64,000 nt of DNA. Origin: Marinospirillum celere (GTDB lineage: Bacteria; Pseudomonadota; Gammaproteobacteria; Pseudomonadales; Halomonadaceae). A model generated the notes under the pieces. The model searched no databases, was not told the DNA's origin, and saw only the letters and a program-made list of their open reading frames with translations. The position numbers and the translations under genes are program-made. The stretch covers positions 620,001 to 684,000 of the forward strand of contig NZ_FOLH01000001.1 in NCBI RefSeq assembly GCF_900112235.1, given 5' to 3'. This document shows positions 17,518 to 25,205 of the stretch, one piece after another (position 1 is the first letter of the stretch; every line of letters starts with the position of its first letter).

Positions 17518-18746
17518 TGACAGAGGCGCTTCCTTTCAAACCTGTGGTGCGCTCGCCTACGGATGAGGAACAGCTAATCAAGGCGCAGTGGCTGGAGCTT
17601 TGGCACCAGGATCGTGTACAACTGCTGCTGGAGCAGCCTTTTACTGCCAGTCTGGCCCTGCATCTGGAATTGGTGCCGGTGATTGATAGCCGTCTGCAAA
17701 CCGCAGCCACGGATGGCCGCAAGGTGTTCTTCAACCCGCAGTTTCTGCAAAGCCTGAGCGCTGGGGCGCGGGTTTTTGTGCTGGCGCATGAAGTTTGGCA
17801 CTGCGTTGCTGGGCATTTGCCACGCACTCAGGGGCGCAATCCGCACCTCTGGAATCTGGCGACTGATCATGAGGTCAATAATCTGCTCCTGGAAGACGGT
17901 CTGGAAATGCCTGATTCAGCGGTTTATTTCCCCGATTTAAAAGGCGATAGCGCCGAGCAGGTCTATGACTGGCTGCTCAATAAGGCGGACAAGAGTGATC
18001 GGAGTCAGCAGTGTCTGGATCAGCACCAGATGGAGATCTCTCTGGAAGGCCTGGATGATGCGCAGGATCTGGTCGTGGATGCGGATTTTAGCCCCGGTCA
18101 GTTTGATGCCCAGATAAGCCAGGAGTGGCAGGAAAATCTGGTCGCCGCCACGCAAGCCTGTCGTCAATATGGGCAGCTGTCAGCAGGCATCAAAAAGTGG
18201 GTGAAGGGAAGAACCCAGCCACAGGTGCGCTGGCAGGATTTACTGCGCCAGTTTGTGCAGCGCTGCTATGGTGGCAGCCGCCAGTGGTCACCTCCGGCTC
18301 GGCGGCATCTTTATCGTGGGCTTTATTTGCCTTCTACACGCAGTCAAAGCCTGCGTATTTGTGTCGCTTTGGACACCAGTGGCAGCACAACTCGGGAGAT
18401 GCCGGTTTTTTTAAGTGAATTAACCAGCCTCTTGACCAGTTTTGATCGTGTCGAACTAACGCTGATTCAGTGTGATAGTGAAATACAATCCATACAGGTA
18501 TGGCGTGAAGATCAGGTCGCCAGCCTGGATAAAACTGAAATCCAGGGTTTTGGGGGCACTTCGCTTATCCCGCCTTTTGAAGAGGTGGCCAGCGATAAGC
18601 CAGATTGCCTGGTGTATCTGACTGATGGTTATGGCCCGGCACCGGAAGCAGCCCCGGATTTCCCAGTGCTTTGGGTGCTTACAGCGGATGGCCGTCAACC
18701 AGTGAGTTGGGGGCAGGCAACCCATCTGCAAGCGGATGAGGCCTAA
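17517..18746 (+). CDS. vWA-like protein with HExxH metallopeptidase-like domain (DUF2201 type)
   Basis: 409 residues with two regions. The N-terminal half holds HEVWH (His91, Glu92, His95) followed by ATDHEVNN, a zinc-peptidase-like pattern. The C-terminal half is a vWA-like domain with a MIDAS-type DTSGS (286-290) and the later FGGTS and YLTDGYG segments. This is the usual partner of MoxR ATPases of the preceding kind. It overlaps the upstream stop by one base. Its end precedes the tandem-AAA start by one base. Whether it truly cleaves protein is unknown, since many relatives are only assumed to be peptidases. Confidence 0.8.
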   Translation: MTEALPFKPVVRSPTDEEQLIKAQWLELWHQDRVQLLLEQPFTASLALHLELVPVIDSRLQTAATDGRKVFFNPQFLQSLSAGARVFVLAHEVWHCVAGHLPRTQGRNPHLWNLATDHEVNNLLLEDGLEMPDSAVYFPDLKGDSAEQVYDWLLNKADKSDRSQQCLDQHQMEISLEGLDDAQDLVVDADFSPGQFDAQISQEWQENLVAATQACRQYGQLSAGIKKWVKGRTQPQVRWQDLLRQFVQRCYGGSRQWSPPARRHLYRGLYLPSTRSQSLRICVALDTSGSTTREMPVFLSELTSLLTSFDRVELTLIQCDSEIQSIQVWREDQVASLDKTEIQGFGGTSLIPPFEEVASDKPDCLVYLTDGYGPAPEAAPDFPVLWVLTADGRQPVSWGQATHLQADEA

Positions 18747-18747
18747 A

Positions 18748-20937
18748 ATGACAGTGCTTCTACCCTGGTCAGACCTGCTGTCCTTTACTGCTAGTAACTC
18801 GGGTAGCAACTACTCGGCAAGTGAGCAGCAGTTGGCTCGAGTACTGGTGGCTCGCTTGCTGCTTCTGGGAGAAAAACGGCAACTGCTGGGCAAGAGAATT
18901 GATTGGCCGGAAATTTTTGCTTTTCTGGGGGTGGTCGGCACGACCCGCGAGGTGCGCAGGCAGGGCATGGAGGCCGAGGAAAAAGGAGATTACTCAGAGC
19001 TGACCGCTTTGCTGCAACACTGGCTGGAGCAACAAGCATTGCCTGGTCAGGGTTTTACCGGCGGCCTGATTGCAGTAATTGAGCTGCTTGGAGAGCGGAT
19101 GCAGCTGGATGCTGGCGAGCAGAAGCTATTGATGCTGATGTGGCTAACCCGTCGCCATCCCCTACTGGTGCGGGCAGCCGATGCTGTGGAGGTCAATAAC
19201 GAGCCTCAGGCGCTCAGTTTCCTTGAGGAGCTGTTGAGTCTTCAGCCTTCCAGCCTTAGTGGTGTGGCAACAAAAGAGCATCCTCTTAAAAGCTTTAACT
19301 TTGTTAATGGCTTTTCATGTTTTCAAGGCCTGGATGCCTACCTCAAAGGCAGTGATTTCCTGGATGTTTTTAATAATACCCTGGAATTGGATAGCCCAAC
19401 GGCCAGGCCACTGGAACAGCAGTTTGAGGCCATTTGGGATGATGTTTGCCCAAGGTTTCATGGTGATTCGCTGCCGCCGGAGGACTTTAGCTATGTTCCT
19501 CAGTTGCAGGTCCTGCGTGATTACCTGGCGGACGCCCTGCGGCAGCAGCGCCCGGCAGCGAATATTCTGCTGTATGGTAAGCCAGGTGTCGGCAAAACAC
19601 TTCTGGCGGCTAGTCTGGCTGACTGGTTGCAAGCGCGCTTGCATGAGGTGCCTTTTGCCAAGGAGGGTGTTTCTTTGCCGCCGGATCGACGCATTCAGTT
19701 GCTGGCGATGGGGCAGGCGTTTATGCAAAACAACGCCAATACCTGTTTTTTGTTCGATGAAATGGAAGACATGTTTCAAGGTATCCAATCCTTTGGCTCC
19801 AAGGGGTTAGCCAAGGCCTGGATGAATCATTATCTGGAAACCAACCCACTGCCCACTATCTGGGTTTGTAATAGTCTGGAAATGCTGGATTCTTCTTACC
19901 TGCGCCGTTTTGATTTGATTCTGGAGGTGCCCACGCCAGCAACAGCGCGTTATCAAAAAAAGCGCGCTGCTGCCCTTGCGCCTTTGCCGGTAACGAACGC
20001 TTTCAGGGACTGGCTGGCCGCTGCTGACTGGGTTACGCCAGCCTTGCTAAGCCTGCTCAAGCGTTTGGGGCAGCATCTGCCTGGGCGTCAGCCACTGCAA
20101 AACCAGAAAAAGCTTCTGGCTCTGCTTGAGCAGAGACTTAAAGCAGAGGGGCAGCCTTTGCCGGATCCCTGGTTTGCAGAAGAGCCGGTACAAAAATCAA
20201 AAGCGTCACAATACTGCCTGCCCGATTACAGCCTGGATTGGTTGAACACCGATCTAGGGCTGGAATCCGTGGTTCAGCAAATAGGTCGTCTAGGTAACGC
20301 GCGGCTTTGCCTGCATGGGCACCCAGGTACGGGTAAAACAGCCTTTGCGGACTACCTGGCCAAAGAGCTAAAGCAACCTCTGGTTGTTAAGTCAGCCAGT
20401 AGCCTTTTGGGTAAATATGTTGGTGAAACGGAGAAACAGCTGGAGGCCATGTTTGCTGAAGCCAAGCATAAAAAGGCCGTACTCTTGCTGGATGAGGCGG
20501 AAACCTTTTTGCAGTCACGCCTGGATGCCAGCCTGAAGGGTTGGGAGGTGAGCAAGGTTAACGAGATGCTCATTCAAATGGAGCGGTTTCAGGGTGTCGT
20601 TATTGCTACCAGTAATCGCTTCGAGCAGCTGGATGCTGCAGCTATGCGCCGCTTTGATCTGAAAGTGGCCTTTGATTGGTTACAGCCCCAGCAACTGCAG
20701 GGGCTACTCCAAGCGGTGTTTTATAAGCATCCTAAAGATTTGCAGGCCCTAAAGGAGCTGGGTGTTAATAGGCTGGCTCGCTTGCAAGTCAGCCCCGGCA
20801 ACGTGCAAACAGCCCTGCGCCGTTTGAATCTTCAGGGTAAGCCCTTGTGCTTGAAGCTGTTGCTGAGTGCTTTGGAAGATGAAGCAAGTGTCCAACACCA
20901 AGACAAGGCAGCACCCATGGGCTTTATTCATTCTTGA
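18748..20937 (+). CDS. Tandem AAA+ ATPase (two ATPase modules)
   Basis: 729 residues with a helical N-terminal region (1-225) and two AAA+ modules. Module 1 has Walker A GKPGVGKT (about 277-284) and FLFDEMEDMF (about 334-343). Module 2 has GHPGTGKT (524-531), LLLDEAETF (579-587), sensor IATSNR and arginines in MRRFDL. The layout recalls Cdc48/ClpX-like remodelling machines. I chose ATG 18748 (GAGG six nt upstream) over ATG 18736, which lies inside the preceding gene. It ends the 10.5-20.9 kb block; with MoxR it gives the block three ATPase modules. Confidence 0.8.
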   Translation: MTVLLPWSDLLSFTASNSGSNYSASEQQLARVLVARLLLLGEKRQLLGKRIDWPEIFAFLGVVGTTREVRRQGMEAEEKGDYSELTALLQHWLEQQALPGQGFTGGLIAVIELLGERMQLDAGEQKLLMLMWLTRRHPLLVRAADAVEVNNEPQALSFLEELLSLQPSSLSGVATKEHPLKSFNFVNGFSCFQGLDAYLKGSDFLDVFNNTLELDSPTARPLEQQFEAIWDDVCPRFHGDSLPPEDFSYVPQLQVLRDYLADALRQQRPAANILLYGKPGVGKTLLAASLADWLQARLHEVPFAKEGVSLPPDRRIQLLAMGQAFMQNNANTCFLFDEMEDMFQGIQSFGSKGLAKAWMNHYLETNPLPTIWVCNSLEMLDSSYLRRFDLILEVPTPATARYQKKRAAALAPLPVTNAFRDWLAAADWVTPALLSLLKRLGQHLPGRQPLQNQKKLLALLEQRLKAEGQPLPDPWFAEEPVQKSKASQYCLPDYSLDWLNTDLGLESVVQQIGRLGNARLCLHGHPGTGKTAFADYLAKELKQPLVVKSASSLLGKYVGETEKQLEAMFAEAKHKKAVLLLDEAETFLQSRLDASLKGWEVSKVNEMLIQMERFQGVVIATSNRFEQLDAAAMRRFDLKVAFDWLQPQQLQGLLQAVFYKHPKDLQALKELGVNRLARLQVSPGNVQTALRRLNLQGKPLCLKLLLSALEDEASVQHQDKAAPMGFIHS

Positions 20938-20985
20938 ATTAGCGACAGCATCCTAACAACAAGAGTTCGAGGTATATATTAATAA

Positions 20986-21330
20986 ATGATGACTTTTTTC
21001 ACGCTTTGGGTAGTGATGTTTTCCGCATCGTTTTTCTGGCTTCTGCTCACAAATTTTCTGGTTGGTATTTTTGATGCCAGCTATAGTCCGGTTATGTTTT
21101 TTGTGGCGGAACACTTCCAAGCCTTAATTATCTACGGTGACACTCTTGCTTTCATTTACATGATTTACTGGCTTTTAAGTAGGGCTAATCCTATGGAAAA
21201 AATGAGCAGCTACACTATGAAGGACTGGCTACTTGTTGTCATGGTTTGGCCCTTTTATGGCTGGATGCTGGCTTATTGCTTTTTTCGATGGCTGTTCGCT
21301 TCAAGGGTGCCAAAGAAGAACAGACAATAA
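20986..21330 (+). CDS. Small integral membrane protein, unknown function
   Basis: 114 residues, with about three hydrophobic segments (roughly 5-30, 43-65, 78-103) separated by short polar turns and a basic C-terminus (RVPKKNRQ), which suggests a cytoplasmic tail. No family is recognised. The start at 20986 (or the next ATG, 20989) lacks a strong ribosome site. It lies 48 bp after the tandem-AAA gene on the same strand. It could be a membrane effector of that block or an unrelated island gene. Confidence 0.5.
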   Translation: MMTFFTLWVVMFSASFFWLLLTNFLVGIFDASYSPVMFFVAEHFQALIIYGDTLAFIYMIYWLLSRANPMEKMSSYTMKDWLLVVMVWPFYGWMLAYCFFRWLFASRVPKKNRQ

Positions 21331-21373
21331 GTTTGAAAAGCGAAAGGCTGTATTGAATTTCACATGTGAAATT

Positions 21374-22327
21374 CTACAAGCTGTTGAGTCTAAGAAGCTG
21401 TACGCTACTGGTTTTAACACAGGCCTTGGTGCCATCTTTCAGCTCTAGCCAACACCAGTCCTCAGCTACTTCCTCATTGTTGATCGTAGCAAAACGATCG
21501 ATCAACAAACGCCCTTTTACTTTTTCGCCGCTTTCCAGCTTTGCCTGTACTTGTGCAGCAAACTTCTCGGGTTTGATTAGACGGTATTTAATTGCATCTG
21601 GGTTCGGGGCAGTCAAAGAGGGCTGTTCAACAGAGTCCGCTACCTTTTTACCAGACTTTAGTTCTTCTAGTGTATCTTCGATCTGCTTTCTTCCAATGCG
21701 TTTGGCTTTGACCGCACTAGCAAGCTTCTTGGCTGAACCCTGATCCAGTTTGGCAACCTTGTGAAGAGCCAGGACCAGAGAAATATCTCCAGTAGCCTTG
21801 TTTTCCAGCAGTTCAGCGATAAAGTCGGGCAGCTTGTTGAGGGAGGTGTAGCGTGAGACCCAAGTTGTGCTCTTGCCGGTTTTTTGGGCTATCTCTTTAC
21901 CAGAGAGTCCGTTTTCACTGAGTGCGTGGATTGCTGAGGCGATTTCTAATGGTGTGAGCTCTTCACGCTGGATGTTTTCGACTAGCTGCAGAGCAGTTTT
22001 ATCGTGATTTGTTTTCGGTTTGTCAACCAGGATGGCCATGACGGTAGATGCGTTAAGCATGCCAAGAGCCCGAAAGCGACGCTCTCCCGTGAGTAACTCA
22101 TAAAAGCCTGGCTCGCAAGAGCGAGTGACTTCAATGGGCGCCCTTTGACCATCTTGCTGGATTGATTTGGCCAGGTCGGCAAGCTCATCTTCATCGAAGG
22201 TTGACCTCACTTGTTTGCTGACCAACACCTTGCTTAACTCGATTTGAAGAACCTGAGGTGCTTGAGTCTCTGTCTGGGTAGCTGGATCTGACTTTACTGC
22301 TTCGAGGTGGGCTTGCACATTGTCCAT
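21374..22327 (-). CDS. ParB/Spo0J-family partition or regulatory protein
   Basis: 317 residues. The N-terminal ParB domain has LLTGERRFRA (GERR 81-84) and ENIQREELTPLE (from about 117), followed by a helix-turn-helix (LSGKEIAQKTGKSTTWVSRY, 141-160) and a C-terminal domain. In mobile islands such proteins stabilise the excised form or act as KorB-like regulators. No ParA ATPase is adjacent, which favours regulation or a distant partner. It lies in the mobility module, upstream of Xre/Xis/integrase but on the opposite strand from the integrase. I saw no parS-like palindrome nearby. Confidence 0.82.
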   Translation of the reverse strand: MDNVQAHLEAVKSDPATQTETQAPQVLQIELSKVLVSKQVRSTFDEDELADLAKSIQQDGQRAPIEVTRSCEPGFYELLTGERRFRALGMLNASTVMAILVDKPKTNHDKTALQLVENIQREELTPLEIASAIHALSENGLSGKEIAQKTGKSTTWVSRYTSLNKLPDFIAELLENKATGDISLVLALHKVAKLDQGSAKKLASAVKAKRIGRKQIEDTLEELKSGKKVADSVEQPSLTAPNPDAIKYRLIKPEKFAAQVQAKLESGEKVKGRLLIDRFATINNEEVAEDWCWLELKDGTKACVKTSSVQLLRLNSL

Positions 22328-22457
22328 GAGTTTTCACACTTTTGATGAGTTTTAGATATTCTATCTGAGCTCAAGCAGTCACTCCACCAAAAGGAAGGGA
22401 GACTTTGTTAACATAAAATAAGTGTATTACTTAGAGCTAACCCTGCTAAGTAGTGCA

Positions 22458-22703
22458 CTAGGCTCCTTCGCCAGTGCTTGGCCCTAAGTGCTCAGCTAAC
22501 TCCCCTAACTCACACTCAAAATAAGTGCATAGCTTGTCCAGCACGTCAGTGGTGGTGCTATAGCCATACTGATTGGCAATCTTGGACAGGGTGGTTCGAT
22601 GGATGCCAGTGGCTTCGGCTACTTCGTCGTAGGTAATGCGCCTCTTTTCTTTGAAGCCCTTGTCGGCCATCAGCTCTTTTAGCCTGAATCGAATCATGTT
22701 CAT
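22458..22703 (-). CDS. Xre/Cro-C1-type HTH regulator
   Basis: 81 residues with one helix-turn-helix: ITYDEVAEATGIHRTTLSKIA (about 23-43), typical of small Cro/CI-like proteins that bind paired operators. It is divergent from the excisionase-integrase operon across 135 bp that contain repeated CTACAAA/TTTGTAG motifs, so it probably controls integration and excision. The start may be ATG 22703 or the second ATG, 6 bp later; GTGAG precedes the first. Confidence 0.75.
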   Translation of the reverse strand: MNMIRFRLKELMADKGFKEKRRITYDEVAEATGIHRTTLSKIANQYGYSTTTDVLDKLCTYFECELGELAEHLGPSTGEGA

Positions 22704-22763
22704 CTCACTTTGATTTTATTGCTCGACCATTATCCATTATTTGCTATGGATGATGCAATTTAT

Positions 22764-22823
22764 CTACAAAAGTGGCTTGACATGTAGTTTATCGGTGTTA
22801 ATTTGTAGATATCTTTCTACAAA
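22764..22823. promoter_or_regulatory. Integrase-operon promoter with repeated CTACAAA operator motifs
   Basis: TTGACA (22777-22782), a 16-bp spacer and TAATTT (22799-22804) form a rightward promoter before the excisionase gene. CTACAAA occurs at 22764-22770 and 22817-22823, and its complement TTTGTAG at 22802-22808 covers the -10. The latter two form an inverted repeat around 8 nt. They are likely binding sites for the Xre protein or the excisionase. Confidence 0.5.
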
Positions 22824-22838
22824 AGAGGAGCGATAACG

Positions 22839-23072
22839 ATGTCTACTTACCTGACCGTCAAGCAATTGGCCGAGCGTTTGCACTACAACCCCAGGTATAT
22901 CACCCAGTCGCTGAAAGACCGAGTGCTTTTCGAAGGGGTTCATTATGTACGCCCCTTTGGTGGTCGAAAAGTCCTCTATGTCTGGGAAGCCATTGAAGAT
23001 GAAATGAGCCGCTATTCGACACAACCCATGACAGGTATCCCTATGAGTAATGGAGGTTACTGCCATGGCTAG
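22839..23072 (+). CDS. Excisionase-like small DNA-binding protein
   Basis: 77 residues beginning MSTYLTVKQLAERLHYNPRYI, a winged-helix/MerR-like start typical of Xis and AlpA proteins, followed by EGVHYVRPFGGRKVLYVWEAI. It would bend DNA at the attachment site and steer the integrase toward excision. AGAGGAG precedes the ATG. It overlaps the integrase start by 8 bp, so the two are co-expressed. Confidence 0.72.
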   Translation: MSTYLTVKQLAERLHYNPRYITQSLKDRVLFEGVHYVRPFGGRKVLYVWEAIEDEMSRYSTQPMTGIPMSNGGYCHG

Positions 23073-24255
23073 TGTACGCAGCAGAGGGAAGGGCGGTAAT
23101 CTTTTTATCGACTTTCGCTACCAGGGGATGCGGTGCAGAGAGCAGACACTGTTACCTGATACGACTCAAAATCGTCGCAAGCTGGAAAAGCTCCTGCAGC
23201 GGATTGAAGCTGAAATCTCGGTAGGCACCTTTGATTACCGGGCCTATTTTCCTAACAGCAAAATGCTCGAAAAGCTGGACTTGCCTGGTCAGCAGGGCTT
23301 TTCAGTGGAAAGCGAACCGGCAACACCCCTTTTCAAGGACTTTTGTGAGGAGTGGTTTGAGGAAAACCAGATTTGCTGGAAGCGCTCATACATGAAAAAT
23401 GTACGAGGCACGCTGGATAAACATCTGATTCCAGAGTTTGGGGATCAGGAGGTCGCCAGCATCAACAAGGCTCAGGTTCTGAAATTTCGCGCATCCCTCG
23501 CCAAAGTGACTCGCGGAACAACAGAAACCCAGCTGTCCAATGACCGGATCAACCATATCATGACGCCTTTGCGCATGATCCTTGAGAATGCTGCCGACCG
23601 CTTTGAATTTATCACACCCATGACTGGGATTAAACCGCTCAAGGTGGGGCGAACGGATGTTGATCCTTTCTCGCTCATTGAGGTACAGAAGATCTTGAAA
23701 GCCGTGCGCGAGGATTACAAAAACTATTTCACTGTCCGCTTCTTCACAGGCTTAAGGACAGCAGAGGTTGATGGACTGCAATGGCAGTATGTCGACTTTG
23801 ATAACCGTCAGATTCTGGTCAGGGAAACGGTGGTGCAGGGTCGAATTGAAACCACCAAAACTCCTGAATCTCGCCGTGAAGTGGAGATGTCTTCTCCCGT
23901 GTACGAAGCTCTGAAACGCCAGAGCGAGGTGGCCCCGCAAAACTCGCGCTTTGTGTTTTGCAACAGCAAGGGGAAGCCTTTTGAGCACCGGAATGTGACC
24001 CAGCGGGTCTGGTACCCGCTTCTCAAAGAGCTTGGCCTTAAAAAGCGGCGACCTTACCAGACTCGCCATACGGCAGCCACTCTATGGCTGGCAGCCGGTG
24101 AAAACCCAGAGTGGATTGCGCGCCAGATGGGGCATACCACGACTCAGATGCTATTCACCATCTACTCACGCTACGTCCCTAATTTAACGCGACAAGATGG
24201 CTCGGCTATTGATCAGTTATTGATGACACGAGGGTTTGCCAATGAATACTCATAA
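23065..24255 (+). CDS. int: Tyrosine integrase
   Basis: 396-residue phage/island integrase. It has an N-terminal arm-binding part (about 1-70), a core-binding SAM-like domain (about 90-185) and a catalytic domain with Arg231 (FFTGLRTAEV), the YQTRHTAAT box (Arg334), His357 (MGHTT) and the nucleophile Tyr in LFTIYSRY (about 367). I chose ATG 23065 with GGAGG upstream; an in-frame ATG at 23050 precedes that site. It is translated with the excisionase and overlaps the HD gene. It is the leading candidate for insertion at the tRNA-Val 3' end found at 31.15 kb. Confidence 0.9.
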   Translation: MASVRSRGKGGNLFIDFRYQGMRCREQTLLPDTTQNRRKLEKLLQRIEAEISVGTFDYRAYFPNSKMLEKLDLPGQQGFSVESEPATPLFKDFCEEWFEENQICWKRSYMKNVRGTLDKHLIPEFGDQEVASINKAQVLKFRASLAKVTRGTTETQLSNDRINHIMTPLRMILENAADRFEFITPMTGIKPLKVGRTDVDPFSLIEVQKILKAVREDYKNYFTVRFFTGLRTAEVDGLQWQYVDFDNRQILVRETVVQGRIETTKTPESRREVEMSSPVYEALKRQSEVAPQNSRFVFCNSKGKPFEHRNVTQRVWYPLLKELGLKKRRPYQTRHTAATLWLAAGENPEWIARQMGHTTTQMLFTIYSRYVPNLTRQDGSAIDQLLMTRGFANEYS

Positions 24256-25201
24256 AACAATTGAACGCACTGAAGGCTCCTTGCGCTGCAAGTTTACTGT
24301 ACTTGATGTAAAGCCCCTGGACCCCGCTAATGAACAGGCCGGATACCAGGTAACCCTGGACTTCATGATGGGAACTTGGCTGGCAAGGGTTGATGCCGAT
24401 GTCATCCGCGTTCAAGGTGGCTTATCACGTCTGGATTTTGTCGATGCAGTGGGTTGCATGGTGAGCACGCCTCAAGAAAGCTACTTCAAGGTTTCAACTC
24501 TGATAAAGCAAGACCCCTGGGTTTATCCTTTTATGTCTGCAGCTGCAGGATTTCCAAAAACACTTTGCCCGGATGCCAATGCCTCAAACTACCTGAAAGA
24601 CAGCATCATGGGACTAAAAACAACCTGCCTACGGGAGTTTGTCTGGCGTACTTTGATGCAAAAGCGTGTCCTGGAAGGTTTTCTAGTGAACCCAGCTAGC
24701 TATAGCTTTCATCATAGTTATGTTGCCGGTTTGCTATGGCATTCACTGGAAGTAGCCCATGCGACGCAACGCATGATCGAATGCTTTGAGCCAGACATGT
24801 CTGAAAAAATGCGAGATATCGCCTTTGTGGGTGGTTTGCTTCACGACATAGGTAAAGCCGTCACCTTAAATCAGAGAGGGATCAAGACAACCCTGGGTAA
24901 ACTGGTCGATCATTCCAGCATGACCCTGGAATTGTGCAGCAGCTCCCTGAGCTGGCTGGAAATGCAGGAGCCTGATGCTGCCCATGCCTTGCGTCATATC
25001 TGGACATCAGCATCGCCCGGTGCTCGTTATGGTGTGAAGCCGATGATCAGTCTCGCTCGTTATGTGCGTGATGCCGATGGGCAAAGTTCAATGGTCAGTG
25101 GCCAGAGGCAATCTTTTGGTAATCAGCCATGGCAATCGGGCTTCAGGAACCTGGGTAGCAATCACTACTGGCAACCCGGTTTGATAACTGAAGTTTGCTG
25201 A
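24242..25201 (+). CDS. HD-domain phosphohydrolase, TraI_2/YhaM-like
   Basis: 319 residues. About 1-110 look like an OB-type or TraI-like N-terminal part. The HD domain has FHHSYVAGLLWHSLEVA (His167) and GLLHDIGKAV (His201-Asp202). Such proteins are often encoded beside integrases in integrative elements and annotated TraI-like; the same HD pattern occurs in YhaM 3'-5' exonucleases. ATG 24242 overlaps the integrase end by 14 bp. The stop is 4 bp from the convergent large recombinase. The activity (nuclease or phosphohydrolase) is not certain. Confidence 0.7.
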   Translation: MNTHKTIERTEGSLRCKFTVLDVKPLDPANEQAGYQVTLDFMMGTWLARVDADVIRVQGGLSRLDFVDAVGCMVSTPQESYFKVSTLIKQDPWVYPFMSAAAGFPKTLCPDANASNYLKDSIMGLKTTCLREFVWRTLMQKRVLEGFLVNPASYSFHHSYVAGLLWHSLEVAHATQRMIECFEPDMSEKMRDIAFVGGLLHDIGKAVTLNQRGIKTTLGKLVDHSSMTLELCSSSLSWLEMQEPDAAHALRHIWTSASPGARYGVKPMISLARYVRDADGQSSMVSGQRQSFGNQPWQSGFRNLGSNHYWQPGLITEVC

Positions 25202-25205
25202 GTGT

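Noticed and set aside
21374-22327. Plasmid-style ParA/ParB partition locus
   Set aside because: Only a ParB-like gene is seen; no ParA gene or centromere repeats lie beside it.
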